A DNA stretch of 64,000 nucleotides, taken from Carposina sasakii (taxonomy: Eukaryota > Arthropoda > Insecta > Lepidoptera > Carposinidae). Both the position numbers and the translations under genes were made by a program. The stretch is taken from contig CP053155.1 of NCBI GenBank assembly GCA_014607495.2, positions 12,028,001 to 12,092,000 of the forward strand, read 5' to 3'. Positions 27,301 to 36,684 of the stretch are shown piece by piece. Below the pieces are notes generated by a model. It saw only the letters and a list, made by a program, of their open reading frames with translations, did not search any database and was not told the DNA's origin. How positions within the stretch are numbered: the stretch's first letter is position 1; each line of letters starts with the position of its first letter.

Positions 27301-29168
27301 AGCATTTTTTTTGGCATAAACTTACTTTATTTCCGTACCCTTCGTTAAAGGTACCTGTAGATACCTAAATGCCAGGGATATCTATAACTATGGTGGAAGA
27401 TAAAGACGTTATACGATCACGGCACTTACCGTCTTCTACTCTTAATAATGTAATTTTAATTGTGACATATAAATCTCACCGATGTTTATTTCTCAGGTCA
27501 TTATTAACACCGGTAGCTACGATGATCCCAGCGGTGTGCTGTAAGATCGTCTCCTGCATAGACCCATGGGTATATGCCATTAATCACCCAAGATACAGGT
27601 CAGTAGGTACCATATTTTTCCCAGTTCAGTGAAGCTGCCATTCCAGTATGCTATAGAACAGTGGTTCCCAAAGTGGTCCAGGTGGACCCCCAGGGGGCGT
27701 GAAAAATGGGGGTTCACAATTAGTTTGTATGTCCTGTAGACCGGTCCACCAGAACCAGTTAACTTTTAAAAGGATGAGAAAAAAAGTTTGAGAATCCGTG
27801 CTATAGAACATACATACATAGTATACACACGGCTATGTTCCAGATATTTGATAGCCCGGACTGCAGGATCATAAAGGATATTCCACAGACATATTTAGAC
27901 CAATAAATACGAGTATCATTGGTGGATATCATGCGCATCCGTATAACTGCATAGCACGTCTCTCTGGTAGTAAGGCAAGAATGTGATTCGAATCTAGTCG
28001 ATTTTCATACGTTTATTTGCATACACTTTCGTAAAGTCTTGCCTTCAGCCTATTGCAGTCCACTGCTGGACGTAGGCCTCCCTCAGGGCACGCCACAAAG
28101 CTACTGCAATGGAGGGTTTTTGCCCATAATCATAATCATGTTACAGTCACCAATCACCTGCCCAGAGTGTGGTGAGACTGTAACATAATTATTCTCTTTG
28201 ACGTAATTTCATACATTAACAAAGCTTGCCTAAACTGAATTGCTAAAATTAATTATATTTCGTTTTCAGCTTTGATAAATTTATGGCTTGAACGATTTTA
28301 GTAAATCATTTTAATTGCTTTCAATTGCGTAAACTGATATTCAATGGTTATTTATCTTTTCGATTTAAAGCCTTTTCATTTATTCATTCATATATATCTT
28401 TTATAAGCAATCTGCTTGGTTTATACTTTTTTATTTAAGGTGTAACAAAAGGTGTAAGCATACCGTTAAGCGTTATGTGTTTGTTGTTAAATAATTTATT
28501 TCTACAAATGTTATGTGGAGTCTACTACAAAAAACCTGAAATGTTTATAATTCAAGATTCTAGGAGCCTCGGAAAAATTAAAATTACATTCCAAGTCTCC
28601 CATGGCTTTCGCTAAACATACCTTTCTGTTACATCCTGTATAAGATTGAGTGGAATTTTTGCCTATAGACAACAGCTTGAACAACATATTGGATCGTTAT
28701 AATCTATACATAATATTTTGAAAGGATGGGGCGCCCCGTCGTTTGATATAATATCTCAAACTTAGGTGAAGAAAGGCACTAAATATGTGTTGATTTATAA
28801 CCAGCCATAAAAATTATTGATTATCGAAACAGTTTATTGCTGATCCGCTCACGGGCTCACGGTTAGAAATGTACCTACTAGATGCAAACATTGATATTGA
28901 ATGCCGATCTTTGCTTACGAGTCATGGACGTTTTTATAAATGTATTTGTACATATCGTTGCTTGGTACTGTGATACAAGACCTTAGGGATAGGCATAGGT
29001 ATGCGAATTTTTATTATATTCATCAATCATCATGCTTTTGCTTGAAGGGCGGAGTTGCAGAAGCGCATCCCATGGTTAGGAGTCCGGGAAGCAGACCCTG
29101 ACAGCGTCTCCACCACCACCAGCGTCGCCACCGCGCAAACCCAAGCTGTGCAGGAAGCGCAAGCGTAA
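6314..29168 (+). CDS. BRh: blue-sensitive rhabdomeric opsin, 8 coding exons, 383 aa
   Basis: This is a light-sensing G-protein-coupled receptor of photoreceptor rhabdomeres that binds an 11-cis retinal-type chromophore and signals through Gq. The eight exons (listed separately) join in phase to 383 residues, the usual size. Visible landmarks are an NFT glycosylation site near residue 5; LGWNIP before TM1; Cys128 and Cys205 for the extracellular disulfide; DRYK at 152-155 ending TM3; [11 protein letters not shown] in loop 3; Lys326 in AVCCKIVSC as the Schiff-base lysine; and [10 protein letters not shown] in place of NPxxY. The sequence from [11 protein letters not shown] through [14 protein letters not shown] matches lepidopteran blue opsins rather than UV or long-wavelength ones. 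Residue 116 is Ser and 176 is Phe; sites near these are reported to tune butterfly blue opsins. No break is seen. Intron 4 houses an antisense gene. Confidence 0.96.
6449..6950. mobile_element. MITE-like element in opsin intron 1
   Basis: Begins ACAGGATGTGTGTGACAGCC and ends TAGCTGTCACAAACACCCTG, the same inverted ends as at 4670-5153. A short internal duplication (ATACTGAACAAGTAC repeated) lies near 6480-6550. Confidence 0.75.
7018..7330 (-). mobile_element. ACAGGGTG-family MITE, 65 bp before opsin exon 2
   Basis: Shares its body with copies at 14097-14461, 24741-25098, 27056-27360, 54111-54489 and 63457-63833: the TTCGTTGCCACCC end, the CTTCCATGGAGAAAAATAATC block and the GAACGTTGATGACC end. 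The terminal ACAGGGTG is eroded here to ACAGAATG. Confidence 0.8.
7395..7586 (+). CDS. BRh: opsin exon 2 (TM1)
   Basis: Acceptor TGCCAG|G and donor AC|GTGAGT. Encodes the conserved [17 protein letters not shown] segment and TM1 ([15 protein letters not shown] type). Confidence 0.93.
9575..9690 (+). repeat. dispersed repeat (AAATCCGTTGCGTAG family)
   Basis: AACCACATCAAAATCCGTTG and TCTAAGCATACATAGGGAC recur at 20270-20465. This is a common style of lepidopteran dispersed repeat tail; there is no coding potential. Confidence 0.6.
9805..10020 (+). CDS. BRh: opsin exon 3 (TM2-TM3, DRYK)
   Basis: Acceptor CTCCAG|G and donor AA|GTGAGT. Carries [14 protein letters not shown], Cys128, and the DRYK motif that couples to the G protein. 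Confidence 0.95.
10117..10421. mobile_element. foldback element in opsin intron 3
   Basis: 10171-10230 and 10292-10350 are near-perfect reverse complements (59-60 bp). Weaker pairing extends outward to 10117 (TCATAGCATAGAGGAATAAG) and 10421 (CTTATTCCTCTATGG). No open frame is present, so it is likely a MITE with long arms. Confidence 0.75.
11440..11940 (+). repeat. repeat with three tandem units near 120 bp
   Basis: TCCATCATCAGA recurs at about 11487, 11609 and 11723, each time followed by related sequence (TGACCAAAA, GACTAC.TGTGCCT). It ends in an A-rich tract and TTTTTGAAGTCGGTTAA, an end I associate with lepidopteran retroposons. Confidence 0.6.
11955..12545 (+). mobile_element. Penelope-like retroelement fragment with RT remnant
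   Basis: Near 12088-12175 the plus strand reads [18 protein letters not shown], the reverse-transcriptase block typical of Penelope-like elements. ATCGCCACGAGAAACCAGAC at about 11964 repeats near 12301 as ATCGCCACGAAAAACCAGAC, compatible with pseudo-LTRs. TCCGAGGGTCAGTGGAGGGT near 12484 matches sequences at 37076 and 55310. Confidence 0.7.
12753..12883 (+). CDS. BRh: opsin exon 4 (TM4)
   Basis: Acceptor ATTCCAG|A and donor CCGG|GTAAGT. Encodes [12 protein letters not shown] and TM4 through KIWGRFVP. Confidence 0.94.
13313..13451. mobile_element. CpG-rich short MITE-like element
   Basis: GTTCCCACGGTGCGTGATTT at the left pairs with AAATATCACGCATCGTGGGA at the right. The interior is very rich in CG dinucleotides (GCGGACGGACGCGGACGCGC), in strong contrast to its AT-rich surroundings. 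Confidence 0.6.
14097..14461 (+). mobile_element. ACAGGGTG-family MITE in opsin intron 4
   Basis: Runs from GATTTTTGGTCCTCAACGTT to GTGGCAACGAAAAAACATCC. Full-length family copy, opposite in orientation to the one before exon 2. Confidence 0.8.
15025..15367. repeat. inverted duplication beyond the orphan gene's 3' end
   Basis: 15048-15088 and 15272-15312 are reverse complements (GTGGCTGGAAGTCGAAAGGC). CTGCCATTGGTGCAATGGGG also recurs inverted at about 15345. The right arm carries a 32-base segment (15313-15344) absent from the left. Confidence 0.7.
15508..15513 (-). terminator. polyadenylation signal of the orphan gene
   Basis: AATAAA on the minus strand, about 125 bp downstream of the stop codon of the intron-nested gene. 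Confidence 0.5.
15636..16766 (-). CDS. intronless orphan gene nested in opsin intron 4
   Basis: A 376-codon open frame, antisense to the opsin gene. I prefer the internal Met at 16700, since AATAATATGG is a good insect context, giving 354 residues starting [10 protein letters not shown]. No signal peptide or membrane span is evident. The N-terminal half is globular-looking ([24 protein letters not shown]). A low-complexity acidic stretch ([20 protein letters not shown]) follows and then a basic patch [11 protein letters not shown] that could be a nuclear signal. The C-terminal half is folded-looking ([19 protein letters not shown]) and ends with YCPLCSS, a single CxxC pair. I do not recognise the family. 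A CpG-rich patch at 16850-16915 could be its promoter, and a polyadenylation signal follows its stop. Codon use and the intact frame argue for a real gene; no function is assigned. Confidence 0.75.
   Translation of the reverse strand: MTQVKPLRIVISILTSYKPNNNMASTTISTDLVINTNKVYIMTAEDLEDEYIKPIPVENGTYKLVIEEHQNDFHYAYLHESVDQNIMCHPVAQVLWNRSGTGLSGTYWGQRTVVNPAIPLMIKKHFLKKCIEDNVNSDITYKYASMFGLERVKILGEKTTKSYKYGFGCSPSDREFVDDSEDDSDEWEYEESDEEESDDEIEKKDKTENENDDSYEDWWGRRKRRDPSKRVFKLPEYNNFPIVFYLRIPPTEIDLSSINICETIIIGKFSISTVVCNDVDIGKVIQAPKFLCMLGDQAGIGLLVSKKIVEEENRLGVIGFGNFENYEHYKRCSSIENYPQFPALAKLLKSGYCPLCSSDIYNIVENYYPRRNIKKV
16850..16920 (-). promoter_or_regulatory. CpG-rich patch upstream of the orphan gene
   Basis: AACATCGCGTCGCGCGGTTG and AACGGCGCGTACAC stand out in an AT-rich intron 150-220 bp upstream of the preferred start codon. 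This fits a promoter, by inference only. Confidence 0.3.
17675..18247 (+). repeat. dispersed lepidopteran repeat (GGGTTCCGT family)
   Basis: Starts near GCGGTCAAGTGTGAGTCGGA, contains AAGGGTTCCGTATGAAAA, and ends GGTTCCGTTTTTTGCCATTT followed by GGCTATGAAACCC. The arrangement is familiar from many lepidopteran introns. Non-coding. Confidence 0.6.
18584..18723 (+). CDS. BRh: opsin exon 5 (Cys205, TM5)
   Basis: Acceptor CTTCCAG|AG and donor GCT|GTAAGT, leaving phase 0. Encodes [19 protein letters not shown] and TM5 ([18 protein letters not shown]). Confidence 0.95.
18808..19175 (+). repeat. dispersed repeat (CTATTGCAGTCCACTGCTGG family)
   Basis: Long copy in opsin intron 5. Other copies are at 28045-28200 (partial), 39475-39812 (minus), 53870-53935 (degenerate), 58466-58705 and 63386-63450 (partial). 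Open frames here are incidental. Confidence 0.7.
20270..20465 (+). repeat. dispersed repeat (AAGTCCGTTG family)
   Basis: Second copy of the sequence at 9575-9690, longer at its left side (GACTTCGTCCGAGTGAGCCG) and ending CGGGACGACTTTGTTTTAGA. Confidence 0.6.
21880..22170. mobile_element. MITE, 290 bp, copy 1
   Basis: Ends GCACCCGTATGATGAATTTG and CAAATTCATCATACGGGTGC are exact inverted repeats, extended inward by GAGATGTCTCACTTTTAAACG. A close relative lies at 37507-37800. Confidence 0.85.
22761..22860 (+). repeat. direct repeat, two units of about 38 bp
   Basis: TATAAAACGTTCGATACT..TATACCGAAAGGAATAGA occurs at 22761 and again at 22824, separated by about 25 bases. Confidence 0.7.
23084..23229 (+). 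mobile_element. ACAGGGTG-family MITE, truncated
   Basis: Starts GATTTTTGGTCGTGTTCCCC and keeps the ATTTTCCATGGAAGCATACC and AAAATATTAGGGTCC blocks. The 3' half is lost. Confidence 0.7.
24741..25098 (+). mobile_element. ACAGGGTG-family MITE in opsin intron 5
   Basis: Intact left end ACAGGGTGATTTTTGGTCGT; right end GGTGGCAACGAAAAAACATT. Confidence 0.8.
26031..26224 (+). CDS. BRh: opsin exon 6 (third loop, TM6)
   Basis: Acceptor TTCCCAG|GTC and donor AG|GTATTT. Encodes [20 protein letters not shown] and TM6 ([15 protein letters not shown]). Confidence 0.95.
27056..27360 (+). mobile_element. ACAGGGTG-family MITE, internally deleted
   Basis: Begins GGTCGTCAACGTTTCCGAAA and ends near CCCTTCGTTAAAGGTACC. 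Both terminal octamers are missing and about 50 bp of the middle are lost. Lies in opsin intron 6. Confidence 0.75.
27497..27598 (+). CDS. BRh: opsin exon 7 (TM7, chromophore lysine)
   Basis: Acceptor TTTCTCAG|G and donor AG|GTCAGT. Contains Lys326 in AVCCKIVSC, the retinal attachment site, and [13 protein letters not shown]. Confidence 0.95.
27659..27800. mobile_element. hAT-type MITE with exact 8-bp target duplication
   Basis: CTATAGAA stands at 27651-27658 and 27801-27808, flanking an element that begins CAGTGGTTCCCAAA and ends TTTGAGAATCCGTG. An 8-bp duplication with CAGTGGTTCCCAA-type ends is the hAT signature. Confidence 0.85.
28437..28642. mobile_element. MITE-like element (GGTGTAACAAAAGG ends)
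   Basis: GGTGTAACAAAAGGTGTAAG at the left is mirrored by AACATACCTTTCTGTTACAT at the right. Related to the arms at 55107-55279 and 56432-56606. Confidence 0.6.
29048..29168 (+). CDS. BRh: opsin exon 8 (cytoplasmic tail, stop)
   Basis: Acceptor CTTGAAG|G. Encodes [20 protein letters not shown] followed by a Thr/Ser-rich then Gln/Ala-rich tail, ending in TAA. Confidence 0.93.
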
Positions 29169-30018
29169 TCATAGACAATCACTCAAGTCACACTCAAAGT
29201 GCAAGGACAATGTGCAATAGATGGATATAACCTGGATGGATTTAAATTAGACTACTATTTGCTATATGCAACGGTTGTCATATATTAGGAAAAAACCTAC
29301 TTATTTACGAAGACATAAAATGTGAAATTTTTCTATGGTTTTAGAGTACACTCGACACGTAAGCGGGCTAAATGGGAATAGCCATTCGTAAAATTACCTT
29401 AGTCAGACAATGGTCAATCAACATATGCCTTATACCGTTTTTATGCATAGTTAGGTTTAGTTTTTTTTTACTATAAGTAGGTACTTCGTTTAGTTAGTTT
29501 GATACAAACAGCATGTACAACAAATGTAAATCTGAGCAGATGTATGCTTTCTTTTGCATTACCTACATTTCCAAGCAACTCCTCTGCTAATTTTACTTAT
29601 AGGTATCTTTTCATATCATAACGACTGCCTTTGAACTAAGGGCCTTGTCTGAAAGGTCTATGTTCTCAAGCCTTTGAAGTTTATCTTGTAAAAGCAAAAC
29701 AGCATTGATTGACTGGAGGTCGGTTAGCCATTGTAATAATTATAAGGGTTATTTTTAAAATGGGAGCGATAGAAAAATGTTTCAAAGATTTAGCCCTCAC
29801 ACACGTTGACTTGACTAATACCACTTCCACACGAAACAATTATTATTTTCCTACAATTAAACCAGCCTTTCCCAAAGTGGGCAATAACGCAACCTTATGG
29901 GCGCTGCAGGCCTAAAGGGGGGCGGTAAGAGAGGGGGGAGTTATAGTAGTTTTTAAGTAGACAAAATAAGTTTTATTTGGGAACCCCTGAATTAGACAGT
30001 CTAATTGTACGATATAAT
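29169..30018 (+). other. probable opsin 3' untranslated region
   Basis: No coding signal. No AATAAA is seen until 30151, so the 3' UTR may run about 1 kb. A stretch at 29866-29995 (CCTTTCCCAAAGTGGGCAAT to TTTGGGAACCCCTG) resembles a decayed hAT-type MITE. Confidence 0.4.
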
Positions 30019-30287
30019 AGGGTCGATTCCGACTAAACAAGAACATATTGTGTATTAATGTGCCAACATTGTAAAGAGTTACAGTCTAGTTTAATTTTAT
30101 GAATGTGTAGGATTATATTAATTACAGCTTGTAACTTGTTTTGTTAGCCAAATAAAATAAATAAATAAACCTAAACGTAATCTTAGTCAGGTCTATCTCT
30201 CTTCGTTCTTAACTTCATGACTGGGAAAAAGGACAGGTAGGACTAATTTTACGTTTAGGTTTAAATGTGACTGCCGGAATCGACCAT
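30019..30287. mobile_element. MITE with GGTCGATTC ends
   Basis: GGGTCGATTCCGAC at the left and GACTGCCGGAATCGACC at the right form inverted ends. Related to 33636-33748, 34528-34675 and the larger 51288-52423. AATAAA motifs at 30151-30165 inside it could serve as the opsin polyadenylation signal. Confidence 0.65.
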
Positions 30288-31299
30288 AATATCTAATCTA
30301 ATTTAGACTAGATTTTCAATCGCATTGTATCGTGAAGGAAGAAAAATTTATTGGACATCACCGTTTTGTATGCCTTTTCTAAAACTGAGATTATTTTTCT
30401 GACAATCTGATTGTACTCGACGAGGTGTAAGAATAAATTAAAAGGTTCAAAGATACTAGAGCCAGTTCTTTAACTGCAGTGCACCTTAGCTGGGTCAGGC
30501 AGGGTGATAGGTATTACCTATAAGTCGGTATTTTTACAAAGGGCTGTGTATAAAAAAAACGTCAGTGTCATAAGTAACTCGTAGTTTTACCTCTGTATGA
30601 AACCGACGTTACTTTGCTTTGCTTAAGCTAAACAGTGTTTGTTTGTTACCTCACAAACCACAAGGTCCACAAGTTGTTATGTTTTTATAAATAACTCTTA
30701 ATGTTAAATATTTCCTTAAAAGTTTAGACCTTTTCTTAAGAAATACCTAGCTGTCTAATATTTATATCAATCCTTTAAATAACTGGCCCCAAGATGAAAT
30801 GTGCTCACCTATTGGATTTGTAGACCTTTTTCTTTAAATTATCTTATTTATGTAGCATATTATGTTTGTTTTTATTACTAATATATTCATATCCATTTGA
30901 TATGAATTAATGGATTTTAAACTGGCTACGTTAAAGGACATCGATATCGCTGATTTCTTTTTTTATCGAAGCAAATACAGAAATTAGTAAAAAATGAAAA
31001 AAAAATATAACGGACTGATCACAACGACTATGGCGAAATATAATTTAATTATGCAAGATTATATTATAGTGTTTGATTTTATGTTGCCTCTTTAGAGTTA
31101 CTCGGAAATATATGGATTTCGTTACCGGTCGCTGGATTGATGTATTAATACCCGAAAAGTGGCGGTAGGCTTACCCAGCTAGTCCTGCCTCTTTGGGGAT
31201 GATAGTAGGCCAAGTCATGTACTTACCAGTATTATAGATAGAAAAGTGTGTTATTCTCTTTCTCTGTATTACAATATATTGCGCAAGATCTATACATAT

Positions 31300-31615
31300 A
31301 ATAAAAATGTAACGGATCGCTGTCTGTACATGGAAGATAGGTATACCTATGAGAAAAAATACTAATAAGAGACCTTTATCAACGCAATAGGACTCAAAAC
31401 GATGATTTTTTGAATTTTGTCTGTTAGTCGGTTTGTCTGTATGTTTGTGCGTCTGTGCACGCTAATCTCATAAACGGCTGAACCGATTTCGATGCAGTTT
31501 TCAGAAATATATTGTGACAGGTCCCACTTAACATATAGGCTACTTTTTAACCCGGATAATTTCGACATTTTGTTTTTTATGTAGCCCACGCGGACGGAGT
31601 CGCGGGCGTCCACTA
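31300..31615 (-). repeat. dispersed repeat (GTGGACGCCCGCGACTCCGT family)
   Basis: Minus-strand copy of the family also seen at 40440-40510 (partial), 43997-44215, 47925-48210 and 54589-54895. Shared landmarks are AAATTATCCGGG, CTGCATCGAAATCGGTTCAG and a 3' end GTTACATTTTTATTATATGT. The apparent 83-codon frame is incidental. Confidence 0.75.
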
Positions 31616-31984
31616 GTATAAAATAAATGTGGACTTCCTACTGAGCCCACCCACGGTTTAAATTAAAAGTTTAACTTTCTTTGAAAAAGGAACCGAGTTG
31701 TAAAACTGTTTTACATCTGGGTCCCTTCGGAGCGCCTCCTAAGAATTAGGATACAAGATATAGAAGAATGGAGAGTGCTTTGCTTCTTTGTTTGTCTTTG
31801 CCTGCAAAAGACCCAGGTATCTAGGAATACATAGACAAGTACCTACTGATCCAGTATACGAAGAATTTCGCCCTCGGTGCCTATCACTGGAAAATGCTTA
31901 TTCAAGCCTTTCAGATCACATACTAAGGACATGCAGAATGGGGTAAGATCACGAAAGCGATCCTACAGCCACGTTTAGCATAGC

Positions 31985-32255
31985 AGTTAAAGATAAATAA
32001 ATATTAATAAATATAAATATTCACACACTACACAACACATTAACCTAGTCCCACAATAAGATCCCTAAGGTCTTGTGTCGTGGGTACTAAGCAACGGTAT
32101 ATAAATACATAGGTAAGTATAGAAACATCCATGACTCGCAAACAAACATTGATATTCATCATATCAATGTTTGCACCTACCGGGATTCGAACCCAGGACC
32201 TATGGCGTCGCAGGCAGGGTCACTACCTACTAGACCAGTCGGCGGTCGTGGATTA
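31985..32255 (-). repeat. tRNA-derived SINE, second family
   Basis: On the minus strand a tRNA-like head contains CCTGGGTTCGAATCCCGG (B-box with paired T-arm). It leads into a body ending in AT-rich TATTTATTAAT. A close copy lies at 45385-45655. Confidence 0.75.
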
Positions 32256-33635
32256 TCCGCTAACAAAGATGTTAAAGATCAGTGACAAGTTGATAGCTTA
32301 TCACCTGAGAGAACGCCCTTAGTCGACTCTTACGACATGCACGGAGAGAGATGCAGCCGATGTATTCCAATAAAGCCCCGCATCAGCACAGGTAACTATT
32401 ACAACATACGAACGTATATAACAAAATCCCAGTTTGAAATTATACCTACAACGATTAATAGGAACAGGTCTAAAACGGGCTTTACTTATTTACCTACAAG
32501 AAAACATAATGGTTTATCCATAACTTTATAGCTGCGGCAACAATCGTATCCTAATGAGCAGTAAAGAAGGAGATAGCGGATTTTATGACTACATCCATCC
32601 TCAATCGATTCCAAATGCTCCATGTTTTAGTACCCACGCTCCCTGATGGCGTTGGGAAATCGATGTTTGGCCTCGATTGAAGTATTTGTGTACCTAGCTC
32701 GAGATTTTTTGGTATTTTTTTATTTTTTATTTAGCAACTACCTATAGAGAATGATTATTAGTCAATTAATTTATGGTGTGTGTGTATCAGAATATTGACA
32801 TATAAGTACAAACTATTACGTAGGTAAATAATACTTTCGGTGTAGTAGGTAAATGAATGCACATAAAACAAAGCATCATCTTACTACGACGGATTTGCAG
32901 ACTACGAAAACGCGTAGTAGGTACGCGTAGTTCGTAGCTGGTCTACGCGCACACACCGCGTGCGTATACTATACAGATAGTGAACGTAGTATAAAAAATA
33001 CTACGGCACGTTTAGGAATAGGTACGAGTACGTAGTTAGCTACGTAAGTAGTACGCAAGTTATTAACTACTTTTTACAAATTATTCATCTATGAAAATGT
33101 TAATGTGCGACTCCTCCGATTCGAGTATTTATTACTTATTACTAAATCTAAAAATACTTTAAAATTATTTTGTTTGTCGGCCCAAGAAACGTAAAGGTTT
33201 GTGTGATTTAGCATATTCACTGCTTTTAAAGGGCCAACTTAAACCTTCCGCTAACAAGGTGTCTTTTTAACTTTTCCGTTGTAAACCACAAAAAAAACAT
33301 TTTCATAATGACACTGTAGTGGCAGAATCTAAACTTAAAACTCATTAGTACGAGCCTGTGGCGGCAACATACATACTCACTTTAGACATTACGTTGCAGT
33401 GGCGCTAGTAGCTATAGGTACGTATCAATGCTCATTCAATATTTGATTAACAACAAGATTAGTTCTCGCTGCCACCGAATTTGCGTTTGATGTTTGGTTT
33501 GACGTAGGTACGCGTTCATATCGCGATATGAATGCCGTAAGACATTGTTCGCAGATATTAGAACATTATTTCTCCTGTACCTACCTATGTAATTAATGTG
33601 TATATTTTTAATTAGTGTCGATAAAGAATAAGAAT
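32256..33635. other. intergenic, no gene recognised
   Basis: AT-rich with a cluster of TACG-rich motifs at 32895-33060 (repeated CGTAGTAGGTACG-type strings). No supported open frame. Confidence 0.45.
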
Positions 33636-33748
33636 AGTTTGGTCCGTCCCTCTCCATTATTAATATAAATGGCTGAGACCGAAAGGGACAGATAGGACTA
33701 ATTTTAAGTTTAGGTATAAGTGTGGCGATCAGAATCGACCAAACCGTG
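33636..33748. mobile_element. MITE with GGTCGATTC ends, partial
   Basis: Contains GTCCGTCCCTCTCCATTATT and ends GATCAGAATCGACCAAAC. The left terminus is shortened relative to 34528-34675. Confidence 0.6.
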
Positions 33749-34527
33749 TTGGGAGATCTTTGCGCTCCACTAAACTACTGCTACCTATACCTAACTGAAT
33801 CTGCTTTTTTACACACGGTTGCAATAGATTTTCTGTCCCAGAAGATAGGACACAAATAAAAGTCCCAAAATATTGTAAAACTTTTAATCAAATCCATAAT
33901 ATGGGAGCACTGCATCACTTACAGACTATGTACAACAAATGCTAAGTACAGGCAAAGGGATATTCGTGTGGAATGTTTAATTGAAAATTAATAAAAATGA
34001 ATTTAATAAAAGACCTCACATAGCGCGTTTATGTTGGCCGCATAAGTTCTAAGTAGACTGCCCTTGTCCCCTCCCGTAGGGAGATAGAAAAGGGTCGTCT
34101 TTTTACGCAGCCGATTTAAACTGTACGCGATTGTACACCAAGTCAACCTATCGAAATGACGAATTGACTAATTCAAACACAATAAAAAAAACAAATCCTT
34201 TCACACAAGTGTAAAAGTGTCTTTGTCCTTTCTATAAAATTAAATGACAATTGTAATTAAACTACCAATTTCGTCAATCTCAAGTTCATCAGTTTGTCAT
34301 TATTACAATTTCTATAGTAAAAAAAACACATGATTTAACACAAGATTCTAGCTGATCTAATGGGTCTCCTAACATTATATACTTACAATTATAAATAAAA
34401 TGAAATCCTATTTACTAAAACCTCCAGTATACTTATCGTAAAACATAAACTAATAATGTCAAACGGTGATCGTATAAGTTATCTATATCACCAAATAATG
34501 TAGTAAGCATAACATGACATGACATTA

Positions 34528-34675
34528 TGGTCGATTCTGACCGTCACACCTAAACGTAAATTTAAATTTAGTCAGGTCTGTCCCTCTCCATCCTTAACAT
34601 AAATGGTTGAGACAGAAAGGAACAAGTAGGACTAATCTTAAGTTTAGGTATGTGTGACCGTCAGAATCGACCATA
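34528..34675. mobile_element. MITE with GGTCGATTC ends, complete
   Basis: TGGTCGATTCTGACCGTCAC and its mirror GTGACCGTCAGAATCGACCA bound a 148-bp non-coding unit with ACTTAAGATTAGTCC-type subterminal pairing. Confidence 0.8.
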
Positions 34676-36684
34676 TGTATACTGGAGGCATTATTTACAA
34701 TTGATCTCTTTATATAACTATTCCCGTCTTTCCTTTTCTTGATGCGAACCTCCAGCAAATGAGGAAAGAAATTGGAATAGAGGCTAAGCTTTCTACAACC
34801 ACGTTTTCATCAAACTATGAGAACTCATCAAACTTCTGTCTTTCTTTTTTATCTTTTGGAATATTTAATTATTTTTTATTATTGGGTCTTCGTTATTGTC
34901 ATAATGTCCTTGAAGTCCCGGTCTTTTCAGACATGCATCGGCCCTTTTTAAAGGAATTTTGAATTAATGTATAGAATTTTTTTTAAACAGCTTGTATAAA
35001 GCTTTGCTACTATTTCTGTCCTTTATCTTAACTCACATGCCCCAAGATAACTTTATTGCTTCACGAATGTAGTTAATAAAAATAATTTATATCACAATAT
35101 CAATTAATAATATGTTAGATAAATATGTACTTCTCAACATGACAATATAGATGTAACCTGTTGAATGACCATTCTTTAAGCAGGATTGTTTCGATTGTGG
35201 AAACGAGATAAATATGCCTTCGACCGTACTTCGGCCATGGCGGTCAATCTTAACGGAGATTAGCGAAGTGCGCAGGGGATATTATAGTACACAAGTGTGT
35301 GCGCAAACACAGGTGCACTCTCTATTCCGTCACTCTAAAAGTTGGATGGGACGGAAAGCCGATCGGAGGGATCAGGCGCAGGACCAACAGTTGTACGTGC
35401 TTTCCGAGGCACAAGCTAAGTGACAATTTAACACTATAATCCGCACCAGAAATAAATTCATTGGTACAAGCCCGTGACTGCGATCGATCGAACCTAGGCC
35501 ACCTGCTTGGAAGACGCAAGTCTAAACCTTTGGTCTATCACCGTTTAATGAAATATAACCTCACTTACACAATTGATACAATCCTGCTAAGATCATGGAG
35601 CCCTCAGAACTTGTAAATATATTTTTTGCTCAATTGGATCTTTTATAACATTGTATGAGAAAACAAATTGTTGGTCAGCAAATAATGTAAAAAAAATATT
35701 CAAATTAGCTAATTCAAATCTAGAAACTACAGCCGGTATGTTAAAAATGTAAGGCACATGTTACTAGTGACAATAGTAACCAGAACACTATATCTATTAA
35801 CTGGCAAGAAGTGAGTTTAACTATTTATTTGAATTTTGTCAAAAATTTAAATACTTATTTGTTTACTTATCCATGTTGATAGTAGAGGAACAAATTTAAA
35901 TTGCATTCAACAAATCATTTGAGAAGCTATAAAATATACAAGCATAGATACTAGGTCCAATGGGAACACAAAAATAATTTCAAAATGTGCAACAATATAC
36001 TTATTCCGTTTTGACGACTTTTTTATCATCATAAAGACCATAAAACGCTCTAGTATACTTTGTACTACAGTGGAGCCTTAAAGTAAACCCTCACATTCAG
36101 ACCCTCATGAAAACAAATTGAAAATTAACTAAATTTTAAAATGCATAGTAACAGATATTTTTTCCATATAGCCTGTAAAATTTTGATAATCACTTAAATA
36201 GGACAAATTAGTGATAGAAAGATATTTCCAGAAGTCTCCAAAAACCAACCTGTTGTCACAAACCTGTTAACAAAACGAAAATCCATTGAACAAACTTTAG
36301 GAAAGTTGTGTCTATGTATTGTACCTAATTTTTATCTAAATTATGAAAATATAGTCTATATTACCTTGAGGTATATGTCAAAGGCATATTATATGTAACA
36401 CACAAAATTTACAAAAAGTTACAAAACAGAAATTAATATGAAAGAAAAAATCCCCCTCAGCTCGATTTGGTGTCATACAATATACCTTCATCAATAGCCA
36501 TTATAATAACTGCCAAGTACCTACAAAATCTGTTCAGTAGTTTCTGAGTGAAAAAGTAAAAAAAAAACATCAAACAAACATTCAAACACCATCACAATCT
36601 ATCAAATTTAATAATATGATTTATTTTATAACATGAGTGGGACATTGACTTGGTAAACTACTAATATTGTACCTTACATCATAA
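34676..36684. other. 3' flank of MCRIP, one dispersed repeat
   Basis: Contains a repeat at 35215-35545 (CACTCTCTATTCCGTCACTC, GATGGGACGGAAAGCCGA) whose relative lies at 46665-46975. The rest is AT-rich. AATAAA on the minus strand at 36620-36625, 60 bp past the MCRIP stop, is a likely polyadenylation signal. Confidence 0.5.

Noticed and set aside
31362..31613. [13 protein letters not shown] frames (also near 44003 and 54591) as a small gene family
   Set aside because: All are translations of one non-coding dispersed repeat and differ by frame-breaking changes.
34759..34962. 67-codon plus-strand frame next to the MITE at 34528
   Set aside because: No motif on either strand; probably untranslated or intergenic sequence.
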